Shown: positions 1-6,859 of the stretch, one piece after another
Layout of the letters: each line of letters starts with the position of its first letter
Position numbering within the stretch: the stretch's first letter is position 1
Assembly: GCA_900549445.1 (NCBI GenBank)
Contig: UROS01000095.1
Coordinates: 1 to 8,782, forward strand
DNA: 8,782 bases
Origin: an uncultured Porphyromonadaceae bacterium
GTDB taxonomy: Bacteria > Bacteroidota > Bacteroidia > Bacteroidales > Muribaculaceae
Direction of reading: 5' to 3'
The notes under the pieces: model-generated
What the model saw: the letters and a program-made list of their open reading frames with translations, nothing else
What the model was told of the DNA's origin: nothing
The model's database searches: none
Position numbers and translations under genes: made by a program

Positions 1-45
1 CGCTCGGGTCTGAATCTGAGACGCCGTTTTTTAGGATTGAATTAT

Positions 46-1137
46 ATGAAAACCGCATTAATCACAGGCGTCACGGGTCAGGACGGGTCGTTTCTCGCCG
101 AGTTTCTGCTTGAAAAGGGCTACGATGTCCATGGTACCATACGGCGCTCGAGCGTCGATTTCCGCGAGCGTATAGCTCACCTCGAGGGTCATAGGAATTT
201 CCATCTCCATTATGCAGACTTAGGCGATTCGATGTCGCTGCTGCAGGTGGTGGGCAAAGTGCGCCCCGATGAAATATACAATCTGGCGGCGCAAAGCCAC
301 GTGCAGGTGAGTTTCGATGCTCCGGAATTCACTGCCGACGTAGACACTACGGGCGTGCTGCGCATCCTTGAGGCCGTCAGGCAGTGCGGGCTGACCTCCA
401 CGTGCCGCATATACCAGGCGTCGACCTCGGAACTCTACGGCAAGGTTGAGGAAGTGCCGCAAAACGAAAAAACGCCGTTCCACCCCTATTCGCCCTATGC
501 CGTGGCCAAGCTCTACGGGTTCTGGATAGTGAAGGAATACCGCGAGGCGTACAATATGTTCTGCTGCTCGGGAATTCTTTTCAACCACGAGAGCGAGCGC
601 CGCGGTGAGACTTTCGTAACCCGTAAGATCACCCTTGCCGCGGCCCGAATATCGCAGGGCAAGCAAGAGAAGCTTTACCTCGGGAACCTCTCGAGTCTCC
701 GCGACTGGGGCTATGCGCGCGACTATGTGGAGTGTATGTGGCTCATTCTCCAGCAGCCGCAGCCCGATGACTATGTAATCGCTACGGGCGAGCAGCACTC
801 GGTGCGCGAGTTCTGTCTGCTGGCGTTCCGCCGCGCGGGCATCGAGCTGCGCTTCGAGGGTGAGGGAGCCGACGAAAAGGGCATTGACGTGAAGACGGGG
901 AAGGTGCTGATAGAGGTGTCGCCCGACTTCTACCGTCCAACCGACGTAGTGAACTTATGGGGCGATCCCACCAAGGCGAAGGAGCAGCTCGGCTGGGATC
1001 CGCAGAAAAAGACGTCGTTCGAGCAGCTCGTGAACCTGATGGTCGACGCCGACATGGCAAAGGTAGCCGTTGAGCGCGCCGGAGAGCAGGTGAAGATGAA
1101 TCTCGCCGAATACCTCGAAAAAGGCATCGTGAAATAG
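46..1137 (+). CDS. gmd: GDP-mannose 4,6-dehydratase
   Basis: This cytoplasmic short-chain dehydrogenase/reductase converts GDP-D-mannose to GDP-4-keto-6-deoxy-D-mannose, the first step to GDP-L-fucose. From the ATG at 46 it is 363 aa, close to the usual family length. The Rossmann motif TGVTGQDG is at residues 7-14. The catalytic set is visible as QASTSELYG (T127, E129) and SPYAVAK (Y151, K155). The family block ILFNHESERRGETFVTRKIT runs from residue 177, and LRDWGYARDY follows near 218. The ATG at 46 is preferred because the family normally begins a few residues before the first beta strand. A TTG at 37 would add only three residues, and the frame stays open to base 1, so a longer start cannot be formally excluded. 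Its stop codon overlaps the next gene by one base, and its pathway partner fcl lies four genes downstream. Confidence 0.96.
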   Translation: MKTALITGVTGQDGSFLAEFLLEKGYDVHGTIRRSSVDFRERIAHLEGHRNFHLHYADLGDSMSLLQVVGKVRPDEIYNLAAQSHVQVSFDAPEFTADVDTTGVLRILEAVRQCGLTSTCRIYQASTSELYGKVEEVPQNEKTPFHPYSPYAVAKLYGFWIVKEYREAYNMFCCSGILFNHESERRGETFVTRKITLAAARISQGKQEKLYLGNLSSLRDWGYARDYVECMWLILQQPQPDDYVIATGEQHSVREFCLLAFRRAGIELRFEGEGADEKGIDVKTGKVLIEVSPDFYRPTDVVNLWGDPTKAKEQLGWDPQKKTSFEQLVNLMVDADMAKVAVERAGEQVKMNLAEYLEKGIVK

Positions 1138-2414
1138 TGGCTGCCCCGATTTCACACACACCGCGTCGGCTTAACGCAGCGGCATTCGCCATCGTGTCGT
1201 CGCTGTTCCTCCTCTGGGGGATGGCGAACAATATGAACGATACTCTTCTGGCAGCTTTCCGGCGAATAATGTCGATGTCAGATCTCCAGACGTCGCTCGT
1301 TCAGTCGGCTTTCTACGGCGCTTATTTCTGCGTTGCGCTTCCGGCATCGATTTTCATCAGCCGTCACACTTATAAGTCCGGCATAATCCTGGGGCTGGCA
1401 TTATACGCTTCCGGCACCATGCTGTTTTATCCGGCAGGACAATGCGCATCCTATGGATTTTTTCTTTTCGCCATCTATATAATGGCAGCGGGATGCGCGG
1501 TACTCGAGACCACGGCCAATCCCTGTGTGCTCTCCATGGGGCCCGCCGCTACGGCGACTCGGCGGCTCAACATAGCCCAGTCGCTCAATCCGGTCGGGGC
1601 CGTAGCAGGCATATTAATCAGCCGCCATTTCATTCTTTCGGAGCTCCACGATGCCGATGCAGCCACCCGGGCAGCCATGGATTCCGCGGAGTTAGAGGTG
1701 ATGCAGAGCCATGAACTCAGTGCCATATCCGGGGTATATATTCTTATTGGTGCGGTGCTTCTGGTTCTGCTTGCAGGCATTCTTTTCGTGAGGATGCCTG
1801 ACGGCAGCGATTCTCACAACAGCAACCTCAAGTCGACCTTCCGGGCGCTGTTCCGCAACCGGCGTTGGCGCTACGGAGTAGTGGCGCAGTTTTTCTACGT
1901 GGGTGTGCAGACGGGGGTATGGTCCTTCACCATCCGCCTCGCAATGGACAGACTCGGGGTGAAAGAGGCCGACGCTTCGACTGTTTTTCTATGGTCGATA
2001 ATCGCATTCACCCTTTTCCGCTTCCTGTTCACCTGGCTCATGGGTTACATAAAGCCTGTCAGACTTCTTGCCGTCGCGGCGATAGCGGCGATTATGTGTA
2101 CGGCAGGAGTAATTTTCACCAACGGCGAGACTTCAATCGTCTTTCTTGTAGCCGTTTCGGCATGTATGTCGCTGATGTTCCCGACCATCTACGGCATCGC
2201 ACTCGAGGGCGTCGCCCCTGAGAGGATGAAACTCGCTGCAGCCGGGCTAATCATGGCAATACTCGGAGGGGCCGTAATAACGCCGGTTCAGGCCTGGGTT
2301 TCGGATCGGTTCGGCATCGGAATCTCATTCATAGTACCCGTTATCTGTTTCGCAGTGGTGCTGTCATATACACTCGGCGTAATATTACACCACCCCAAAC
2401 CGTTAACAAAATAG
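1137..2414 (+). CDS. FucP-family MFS sugar/H+ symporter (fucose permease-like)
   Basis: This is a 425-aa inner-membrane transporter of the major facilitator superfamily, fucose-galactose-glucose:H+ symporter group. The family imports L-fucose or related sugars with protons. It has many hydrophobic segments, for example residues about 14-30, 55-75, 105-125, 195-218 and 310-326. Family signatures are FLLWGMANNMND (D35), CAVLETTANPC (E124), NIAQSLNPVGA, QFFYVGVQTGVWSF (251-264) and GGAVITPVQAWVSD (377-390). D35 and E124 sit where the proton-coupling Asp and Glu of E. coli FucP are expected, judged by motif. The start is a GTG whose G is the last base of the gmd stop (TAGTG). The next ATG (residue 29) lies inside the first membrane segment, so GTG is favoured. 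A permease inside a de novo GDP-fucose operon suggests sugar salvage, but the substrate is not provable from sequence. Confidence 0.9.
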   Translation: MAAPISHTPRRLNAAAFAIVSSLFLLWGMANNMNDTLLAAFRRIMSMSDLQTSLVQSAFYGAYFCVALPASIFISRHTYKSGIILGLALYASGTMLFYPAGQCASYGFFLFAIYIMAAGCAVLETTANPCVLSMGPAATATRRLNIAQSLNPVGAVAGILISRHFILSELHDADAATRAAMDSAELEVMQSHELSAISGVYILIGAVLLVLLAGILFVRMPDGSDSHNSNLKSTFRALFRNRRWRYGVVAQFFYVGVQTGVWSFTIRLAMDRLGVKEADASTVFLWSIIAFTLFRFLFTWLMGYIKPVRLLAVAAIAAIMCTAGVIFTNGETSIVFLVAVSACMSLMFPTIYGIALEGVAPERMKLAAAGLIMAILGGAVITPVQAWVSDRFGIGISFIVPVICFAVVLSYTLGVILHHPKPLTK

Positions 2415-2443
2415 AATGCTTTGTAAAAAAGGTTCCTTTAACT

Positions 2444-3436
2444 ATGAGAATTCTGATTGAAACCGCCCGAGGGTTTGAAAAAAGCCCCTTTTATGATATT
2501 GTGTATGAGTGGGAAGACGTGCTGACTGAGAAACTCGGCGACGCCCGACTGTCATACCGTTCAAAATTCGAGAACGATTTGCTGCGTGCAACTCAGAAAA
2601 TCGGGTTTCTGAACATTGCGCCATGCCACCCTACGGGCAGCAGCGATGTCAGGATAAGATTCGATATGCTACCGAGACAAAATAATGATTTCAGGAATCA
2701 TTACAACACAGTGCCGTGGCTGATTGATTTTTTCCTCGACGAGGGAGATTACGACCGCTTTTACCGGGCCTACAAAGGATATCCGCTGGTACTCGTGTCG
2801 AGCATGGAGGTCTATGACCTGCTTAAGAAAAGCGGATGCCCGTTGAATATCCGGCATCTTGCGCTGTCGCTTCCCGACAACTACGGATTCGATCCAAAAG
2901 TATTTGAAGAAAAGCGCTACGACATTGTACTGGCAGGTCGACCGAATCCGGCTCTCGCCTCTTTCCTCGAGCAATATCTTAAGAAACATCCGGAGACGAC
3001 GGTGATAAGCCGAAAGATCAGAGGTAACAACTTCGATTATTTAGACCTCAAAGGCAATATCGTGTCGAGATCCGATGCGCCGTCGCGTCAGGAATATTTC
3101 AGAATTCTAAAGATGGCTAAAGTTGCTTTTTACGGTACTCCCGGGCGAAACGCTAAAGAAAAAGCCGGCAAATTCAATCAGGTGACACCGCGTTTTCTCG
3201 AAATGTTGTCGGCCGGGTGTATTCCTATATTGCAGTACACAGACAATCCCGACACCCGTTACTATGAACTCGGGTCGTGGTGCCCGAGCATCGAGTCCTA
3301 CGACCAGTTCGAAACAGAAATGAACCATGCGCTTTCGGCCACACCTGATTCCGAGAAGTTTGCCGCTTATCTGAGGAAACATTATACTTCGGTAAGGGCA
3401 AACGAATTGTCGAATATCATAAAAGAACTCAAATGA
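2444..3436 (+). CDS. Glycosyltransferase, GT-B fold, CgeB-like
   Basis: This is a 330-aa soluble protein without signal peptide or membrane segment. The C-terminal half resembles GT-B glycosyltransferases of the CgeB / glycosyl transferase 1-2 type. A strand-loop KRYDIVLAGRPNPA (157-170) opens the nucleotide-binding half. KMAKVAFYGTPGR (223-235) is the usual region before the donor site, and QVTPRFLEMLSAGCIPILQ (246-264) is the family's FE-x-AAGC-PI-type block, where the Glu contacts the nucleotide sugar. The N-terminal half has no motif I recognise and would hold the acceptor site. The gene begins 29 bases after the permease with no Shine-Dalgarno sequence and overlaps the next gene by four bases (ATGA). 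In this setting it likely transfers a sugar made by neighbouring enzymes to a surface glycan or protein; donor and acceptor are unknown. Confidence 0.75.
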   Translation: MRILIETARGFEKSPFYDIVYEWEDVLTEKLGDARLSYRSKFENDLLRATQKIGFLNIAPCHPTGSSDVRIRFDMLPRQNNDFRNHYNTVPWLIDFFLDEGDYDRFYRAYKGYPLVLVSSMEVYDLLKKSGCPLNIRHLALSLPDNYGFDPKVFEEKRYDIVLAGRPNPALASFLEQYLKKHPETTVISRKIRGNNFDYLDLKGNIVSRSDAPSRQEYFRILKMAKVAFYGTPGRNAKEKAGKFNQVTPRFLEMLSAGCIPILQYTDNPDTRYYELGSWCPSIESYDQFETEMNHALSATPDSEKFAAYLRKHYTSVRANELSNIIKELK

Positions 3437-4668
3437 AAAAAATAGCAGTGATAGGAGCCGGAGTATCCGGTCTGACCTGCGCGCGAGAGCTTAAAGACAG
3501 AAACAAAGTTACGGTTTTTGAGAAAGAGTCGACGCCCGGAGGTCTGATCAGATGCCGGAGGATTGAAGGGTCGCTTTTCCACATTTGCGGAGGACACGTG
3601 TTCAACACCCGTAATCAGAACGTGCTCGACTGGTTCTGGAATATATTCAATAAATCGGACTGGCGTCTGACCGACCGCAACTCAGTGGTTTTCATGAACG
3701 ATGGCCTCGAAATTCCTTATCCCATAGAAAACCACGTATACTTGTTCGGCACAGAGGTACAGAAATCCTTTATCAATGACCTTGTTGAGATAGCCGCAGA
3801 CAGCCAGTTCCAGCCATCTAACTTCGAGGAATTCCTTAAGCACAGATTCGGCTCTACTCTTTATAGAATGTATTTTCAGCCCTACAACGAAAAGGTCTGG
3901 CGCCGTGACCTCAGACATGTTCCACTATCCTGGCTCGAGGGGAAATTGCCTATGCCTACCGTGGCGGAGATGATTTACAACAACATAAACCACGTCAAGG
4001 AAAAGCAATTTGTCCACAGCACCTTCTGGTACGAAAAACATGGCGGTTCGCAGCTGATAGCCGACACTCTCGCCAAGGGACTCGACATACGCTATGAAGC
4101 CGACGTCAAATCCATCGAGAAGGATGGAGAACACTGGAAAGTATGCGGCGAAGAATTCGACACCGTAATCTTCTGCGGCAACCTGAAGGATCTTCCTTCC
4201 GTATTGAAAGGGGCGGAAATATCAAACTACACCCCGCAGATAGATGCACTTGAATATCACGGCACAACATCCGTGTTCTGCGAAATAGAAAACAATCCTT
4301 ACAGCTGGATATATCTCCCTTCCAGAGATCATGAATCGCACCGCATAATCTGTACCGGTAATTTTTCGCCGACGAACAACGCCGAAGGCAAAATGACTGC
4401 CACGGTAGAATTTACCGATGAAATTTCGGAAGCCGACATAAAAAAGAATCTCGCGAAGATCCCGCTGAATCCGCGCTATATCACTCATCATTACAACAGA
4501 TATACCTATCCTGTTCAGGATTCCTCCACGCGAAAAATGATAAAATCACTGAAAAGCGTTTTATCAGCAAGAAATTTCTTTCTTACGGGACGGTTCGCCG
4601 ACTGGGAATACTACAATATGGATGCCGCGATGGGTGCGGCGCTGGAACTATGCAAAACGTTTAAGTAA
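3433..4668 (+). CDS. UDP-galactopyranose mutase-like FAD protein
   Basis: This is a 411-aa cytoplasmic flavoprotein. The dinucleotide-binding motif GAGVSGL is at residues 8-14, followed by the acidic end of the second strand and the FAD loop (VFEKESTPGGL, 28-38). Further blocks look like UDP-galactopyranose mutase and protoporphyrinogen-oxidase-like relatives: CGGHVFNTRN (52-61), PYNEKVWRRDLRHVPLSWL (150-168), HGGSQLIADTLA (203-214), and the C-terminal GRFADWEYYNMDAAMGAAL (386-404). Mutases of this superfamily use reduced FAD to interconvert pyranose and furanose forms of an NDP-sugar; other members are oxidases. The mid-protein block differs from classical Glf, so I do not assign UDP-galactose as substrate. 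It overlaps the glycosyltransferase by ATGA and the next gene by one base (TAATG), which suggests translational coupling and a shared pathway. Confidence 0.78.
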   Translation: MKKIAVIGAGVSGLTCARELKDRNKVTVFEKESTPGGLIRCRRIEGSLFHICGGHVFNTRNQNVLDWFWNIFNKSDWRLTDRNSVVFMNDGLEIPYPIENHVYLFGTEVQKSFINDLVEIAADSQFQPSNFEEFLKHRFGSTLYRMYFQPYNEKVWRRDLRHVPLSWLEGKLPMPTVAEMIYNNINHVKEKQFVHSTFWYEKHGGSQLIADTLAKGLDIRYEADVKSIEKDGEHWKVCGEEFDTVIFCGNLKDLPSVLKGAEISNYTPQIDALEYHGTTSVFCEIENNPYSWIYLPSRDHESHRIICTGNFSPTNNAEGKMTATVEFTDEISEADIKKNLAKIPLNPRYITHHYNRYTYPVQDSSTRKMIKSLKSVLSARNFFLTGRFADWEYYNMDAAMGAALELCKTFK

Positions 4669-5828
4669 TGGCAAAGAAAGTATTCGTTTCGGGTTGCTAC
4701 GATATGCTGCATTCCGGGCATGTGGCATTTTTCCGCGAGGCATCACAGTATGGAGACCTCTATGTTGGCATAGGCTCCGACAGAACAATACAGGAACTCA
4801 AAAATCGTCGCACTGTATATTCCGAAAAGGAGCGGCTCTATATGGTCAAGGCAATCCGTTACGTTACCGACGCTTTTATCAACCCGGGGAGCGGCATGCT
4901 TGATTTCCTCGAGACACTTGATATAGTCAAACCCGACATCTTTGTGGTGAATTCCGACGGCGCGACACCTGAAAAAGAAAAACTCTGCCGTGAGCGTGGC
5001 ATGGAGTACGTGGTACTCGAACGGATTCCGGACGAGGGACTGACCGCAAGGTCAACCACGTCGCTGCGCCGGGAGGTAAAATCACATCTCCCCTATCGCA
5101 TAGACATTGCAGGGACATGGATTGACCAGCCCTACGTGTCGCAGTTCGGAGCGGGATGGGCGCTGACGGCATCAATCGAACCGACGGTAGAGTTTATGGA
5201 ACGTGGCGGAATGTCGACCTCCACACGTAACGCCGCCCGGAAAATCTGGCCATACGAACTGCCCGACTACGATGAGGAGATGCTCGCCCGCCTGCTGTTT
5301 TGCTTCGAGAACGATCCGGAGAACAAGGGACACGTTTCCGGCGCCCAGGACGCCATCGGCATCTGCATGTCGGGGCTGACGCGCCATTATTACAATGGCC
5401 GTTACTGGCCCGAACGCATTGAATCGTGCCACGACGAGCTGATTCTCTCCTGGCTGGAATCCCATATAGTTCTCGTGCCGATGTTTCCACGCCGTGAAGG
5501 GTGCTCGGTGGTGGAAGGAAAAGACGTTACACCTGAAAAAGTAGCTGCTCTCACCTCGGCCGCATCGCGTTGCTGGGACGCCATAATGACACGCGATCTA
5601 CCGGAATTCGCCCGTTCTTTCACCGATTCGTTTGCTGCGCAGGTGGCAATGTTTCCGGCCATGATGCAACCGGGAGTTCAGGAATACATAGACCGATACA
5701 AAGACACGGCGCTCGCATGGAAAATGCTCGGAGCCGGCGGCGGAGGCCATCTGGCGCTGGTGCTTCCCGACGGCTGTTCACGCAGCAAGGAGATGATTCC
5801 CGTCAAAATCCGCCGCCGCGGATTCTAA
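4668..5828 (+). CDS. Fused HxGH nucleotidylyltransferase / GHMP-type sugar kinase
   Basis: This 386-aa protein has two domains. Residues 1-136 are a cytidylyltransferase/adenylyltransferase-like fold: VSGCYDMLHSGHVAFF (7-22) carries the HxGH catalytic motif (H15, H18), and ARSTTSLR (127-134) is the second nucleotide-binding motif. Residues 140-386 look like a GHMP kinase nearest the heptose-phosphate kinase HddA type. The segment PYRIDIAGTWIDQPY (142-156) is motif 1, GHVSGAQDAIG (221-231) carries the likely catalytic Asp region, and KMLGAGGGGHLALVL (352-366) is motif 3. The phosphate-loop motif 2 (P-x3-GLGSSA) is not in its usual place. The nearest candidate is GMSTST (181-186), only about 20 residues after motif 1, so the domain is compact. 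Kinase plus nucleotidylyltransferase implies sugar to sugar-1-P to NDP-sugar, as in HldE or Fkp, but from different folds. Substrate and nucleotide are unknown; family databases may label it simply cytidyltransferase. Confidence 0.8.
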   Translation: MAKKVFVSGCYDMLHSGHVAFFREASQYGDLYVGIGSDRTIQELKNRRTVYSEKERLYMVKAIRYVTDAFINPGSGMLDFLETLDIVKPDIFVVNSDGATPEKEKLCRERGMEYVVLERIPDEGLTARSTTSLRREVKSHLPYRIDIAGTWIDQPYVSQFGAGWALTASIEPTVEFMERGGMSTSTRNAARKIWPYELPDYDEEMLARLLFCFENDPENKGHVSGAQDAIGICMSGLTRHYYNGRYWPERIESCHDELILSWLESHIVLVPMFPRREGCSVVEGKDVTPEKVAALTSAASRCWDAIMTRDLPEFARSFTDSFAAQVAMFPAMMQPGVQEYIDRYKDTALAWKMLGAGGGGHLALVLPDGCSRSKEMIPVKIRRRGF

Positions 5829-5832
5829 ACTA

Positions 5833-5840
5833 TAACTTTG
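5833..5840 (+). promoter_or_regulatory. Possible Bacteroidota -7 box upstream of fcl
   Basis: TAACTTTG matches the Bacteroides -7 consensus TAnnTTTG exactly. It lies four bases after the preceding stop codon. No TTTG or TTG is seen 19-21 bases upstream, so only half of the promoter is present. If used, transcription would begin at or very near the fcl ATG at 5848, giving a nearly leaderless message. It may equally be a chance match in a short spacer. Confidence 0.25.
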
Positions 5841-5847
5841 AAACATT

Positions 5848-6789
5848 ATGGAAAAGAATGCTAAAATCTACGTTGCCGGACATCGCGGTATGGTGGGTTC
5901 TGCCATCGTACGTGAGTTGCAGCGACAGGGCTACACCAACATCATAACCCGCACCCACCGCGAACTCGATCTGATCAACCAGCAGGCTGTCAACGACTTT
6001 TTCGCCACCGAACGGCCGGAATACGTTTTCCTCGCCGCAGCAAAGGTCGGAGGCATCATAGCCAACCAGTCGGCACTCGCAGATTTCATGTACGACAACA
6101 TGATGCTGGAGATGAATGTTATCAACGCCGCGTGGCGCAACGGCTGCCGCAAGCTTGAGTTTCTCGGCTCATCGTGCATATATCCCCGCATGGCTCCCCA
6201 GCCCATGAAGGAAACATGCCTGCTCACCTCTGAACTTGAAAAGACCAACGAAGCATACGCACTTGCCAAAATCTCCGGTCTGAAATACTGCGAGTTTCTC
6301 AACCGCCAGTATGGCACTGACTATATCTCGGTGATGCCAACCAATCTCTATGGCCCTAACGACAACTACCATCCGGAACACTCTCACGTGCTTCCGGCCC
6401 TTATCCGCCGTTTCCATGAGGCGAAAGTGAGCGGAGCGGAGAGCGTCACCTGCTGGGGCGACGGCTCGCCGCTACGCGAGTTTCTCTATGTTGACGATCT
6501 CGCAAATCTGTGTGTATTTTTAATGAATAACTATTCAGGAAATGAAACCGTAAACGCGGGTACGGGCAAAGAACTGACAATCAAAGAACTTACGGAGATT
6601 GTAGCATCAATAGTAGGTTACGGGGGCAAGATAGAATGGGACATAACAAAGCCGAACGGCACCCCCCGCAAACTCCTTGATGTTAGCAAGGCCACCGCTC
6701 TCGGATGGACCTACAGAACTGAGCTGCCCGACGGCATCCGCCTCGCCTACAACGATTTTCTCACAAATCCCATGCGTGCCGAGCGGTAA
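5848..6789 (+). CDS. fcl: GDP-L-fucose synthase
   Basis: This 313-aa cytoplasmic SDR enzyme is the NADPH-dependent 3,5-epimerase/4-reductase that turns GDP-4-keto-6-deoxy-D-mannose into GDP-L-fucose, completing the pathway begun by Gmd. The nucleotide motif GHRGMVGSA is at residues 11-19, and the family block AAAKVGGIIANQ is at 63-74. The catalytic residues are visible as GSSCIYP (S108, C110), YALAK (Y137, K141) and HSHVLPALIRRF (H180, R188). Each is offset by one from the E. coli WcaG positions known for catalysis. Length is normal and the protein looks intact. It starts 19 bases after the fused kinase gene and is the last gene of the operon, followed by a strong terminator. The separation from gmd by four genes is unusual, since the two are commonly adjacent. 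Confidence 0.96.
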   Translation: MEKNAKIYVAGHRGMVGSAIVRELQRQGYTNIITRTHRELDLINQQAVNDFFATERPEYVFLAAAKVGGIIANQSALADFMYDNMMLEMNVINAAWRNGCRKLEFLGSSCIYPRMAPQPMKETCLLTSELEKTNEAYALAKISGLKYCEFLNRQYGTDYISVMPTNLYGPNDNYHPEHSHVLPALIRRFHEAKVSGAESVTCWGDGSPLREFLYVDDLANLCVFLMNNYSGNETVNAGTGKELTIKELTEIVASIVGYGGKIEWDITKPNGTPRKLLDVSKATALGWTYRTELPDGIRLAYNDFLTNPMRAER

Positions 6790-6799
6790 CGTAAAAATC

Positions 6800-6842
6800 A
6801 AACGGCCGCAATCTGCATCCGGGCAAATTGCGGCCGTTTTTT
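6800..6842. terminator. Bidirectional intrinsic terminator
   Basis: A 13-bp perfect stem pairs 6800-6812 (AAACGGCCGCAAT) with 6827-6839 (ATTGCGGCCGTTT). The loop can add a small inner TGC/GCA pairing. On the + strand it runs into six T residues (6837-6842), ten bases after the fcl stop. On the - strand it is followed by a T-rich tract (complement of 6793-6797) and lies 17 bases past the stop of the converging metalloprotease gene, so it likely serves both. Confidence 0.92.
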
Positions 6843-6859
6843 ATGCTTTCCAAAACAGA

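Noticed and set aside
1..45. Tail of an upstream gene or an operon promoter before gmd
   Set aside because: Only 45 bases are available; no TAnnTTTG box is seen and no frame shows a recognisable protein end, so nothing can be supported.
220..798. A 192-codon antisense open frame inside gmd
   Set aside because: It mirrors the GC-rich codon structure of gmd, has no recognisable domain, and gmd itself is unambiguous.
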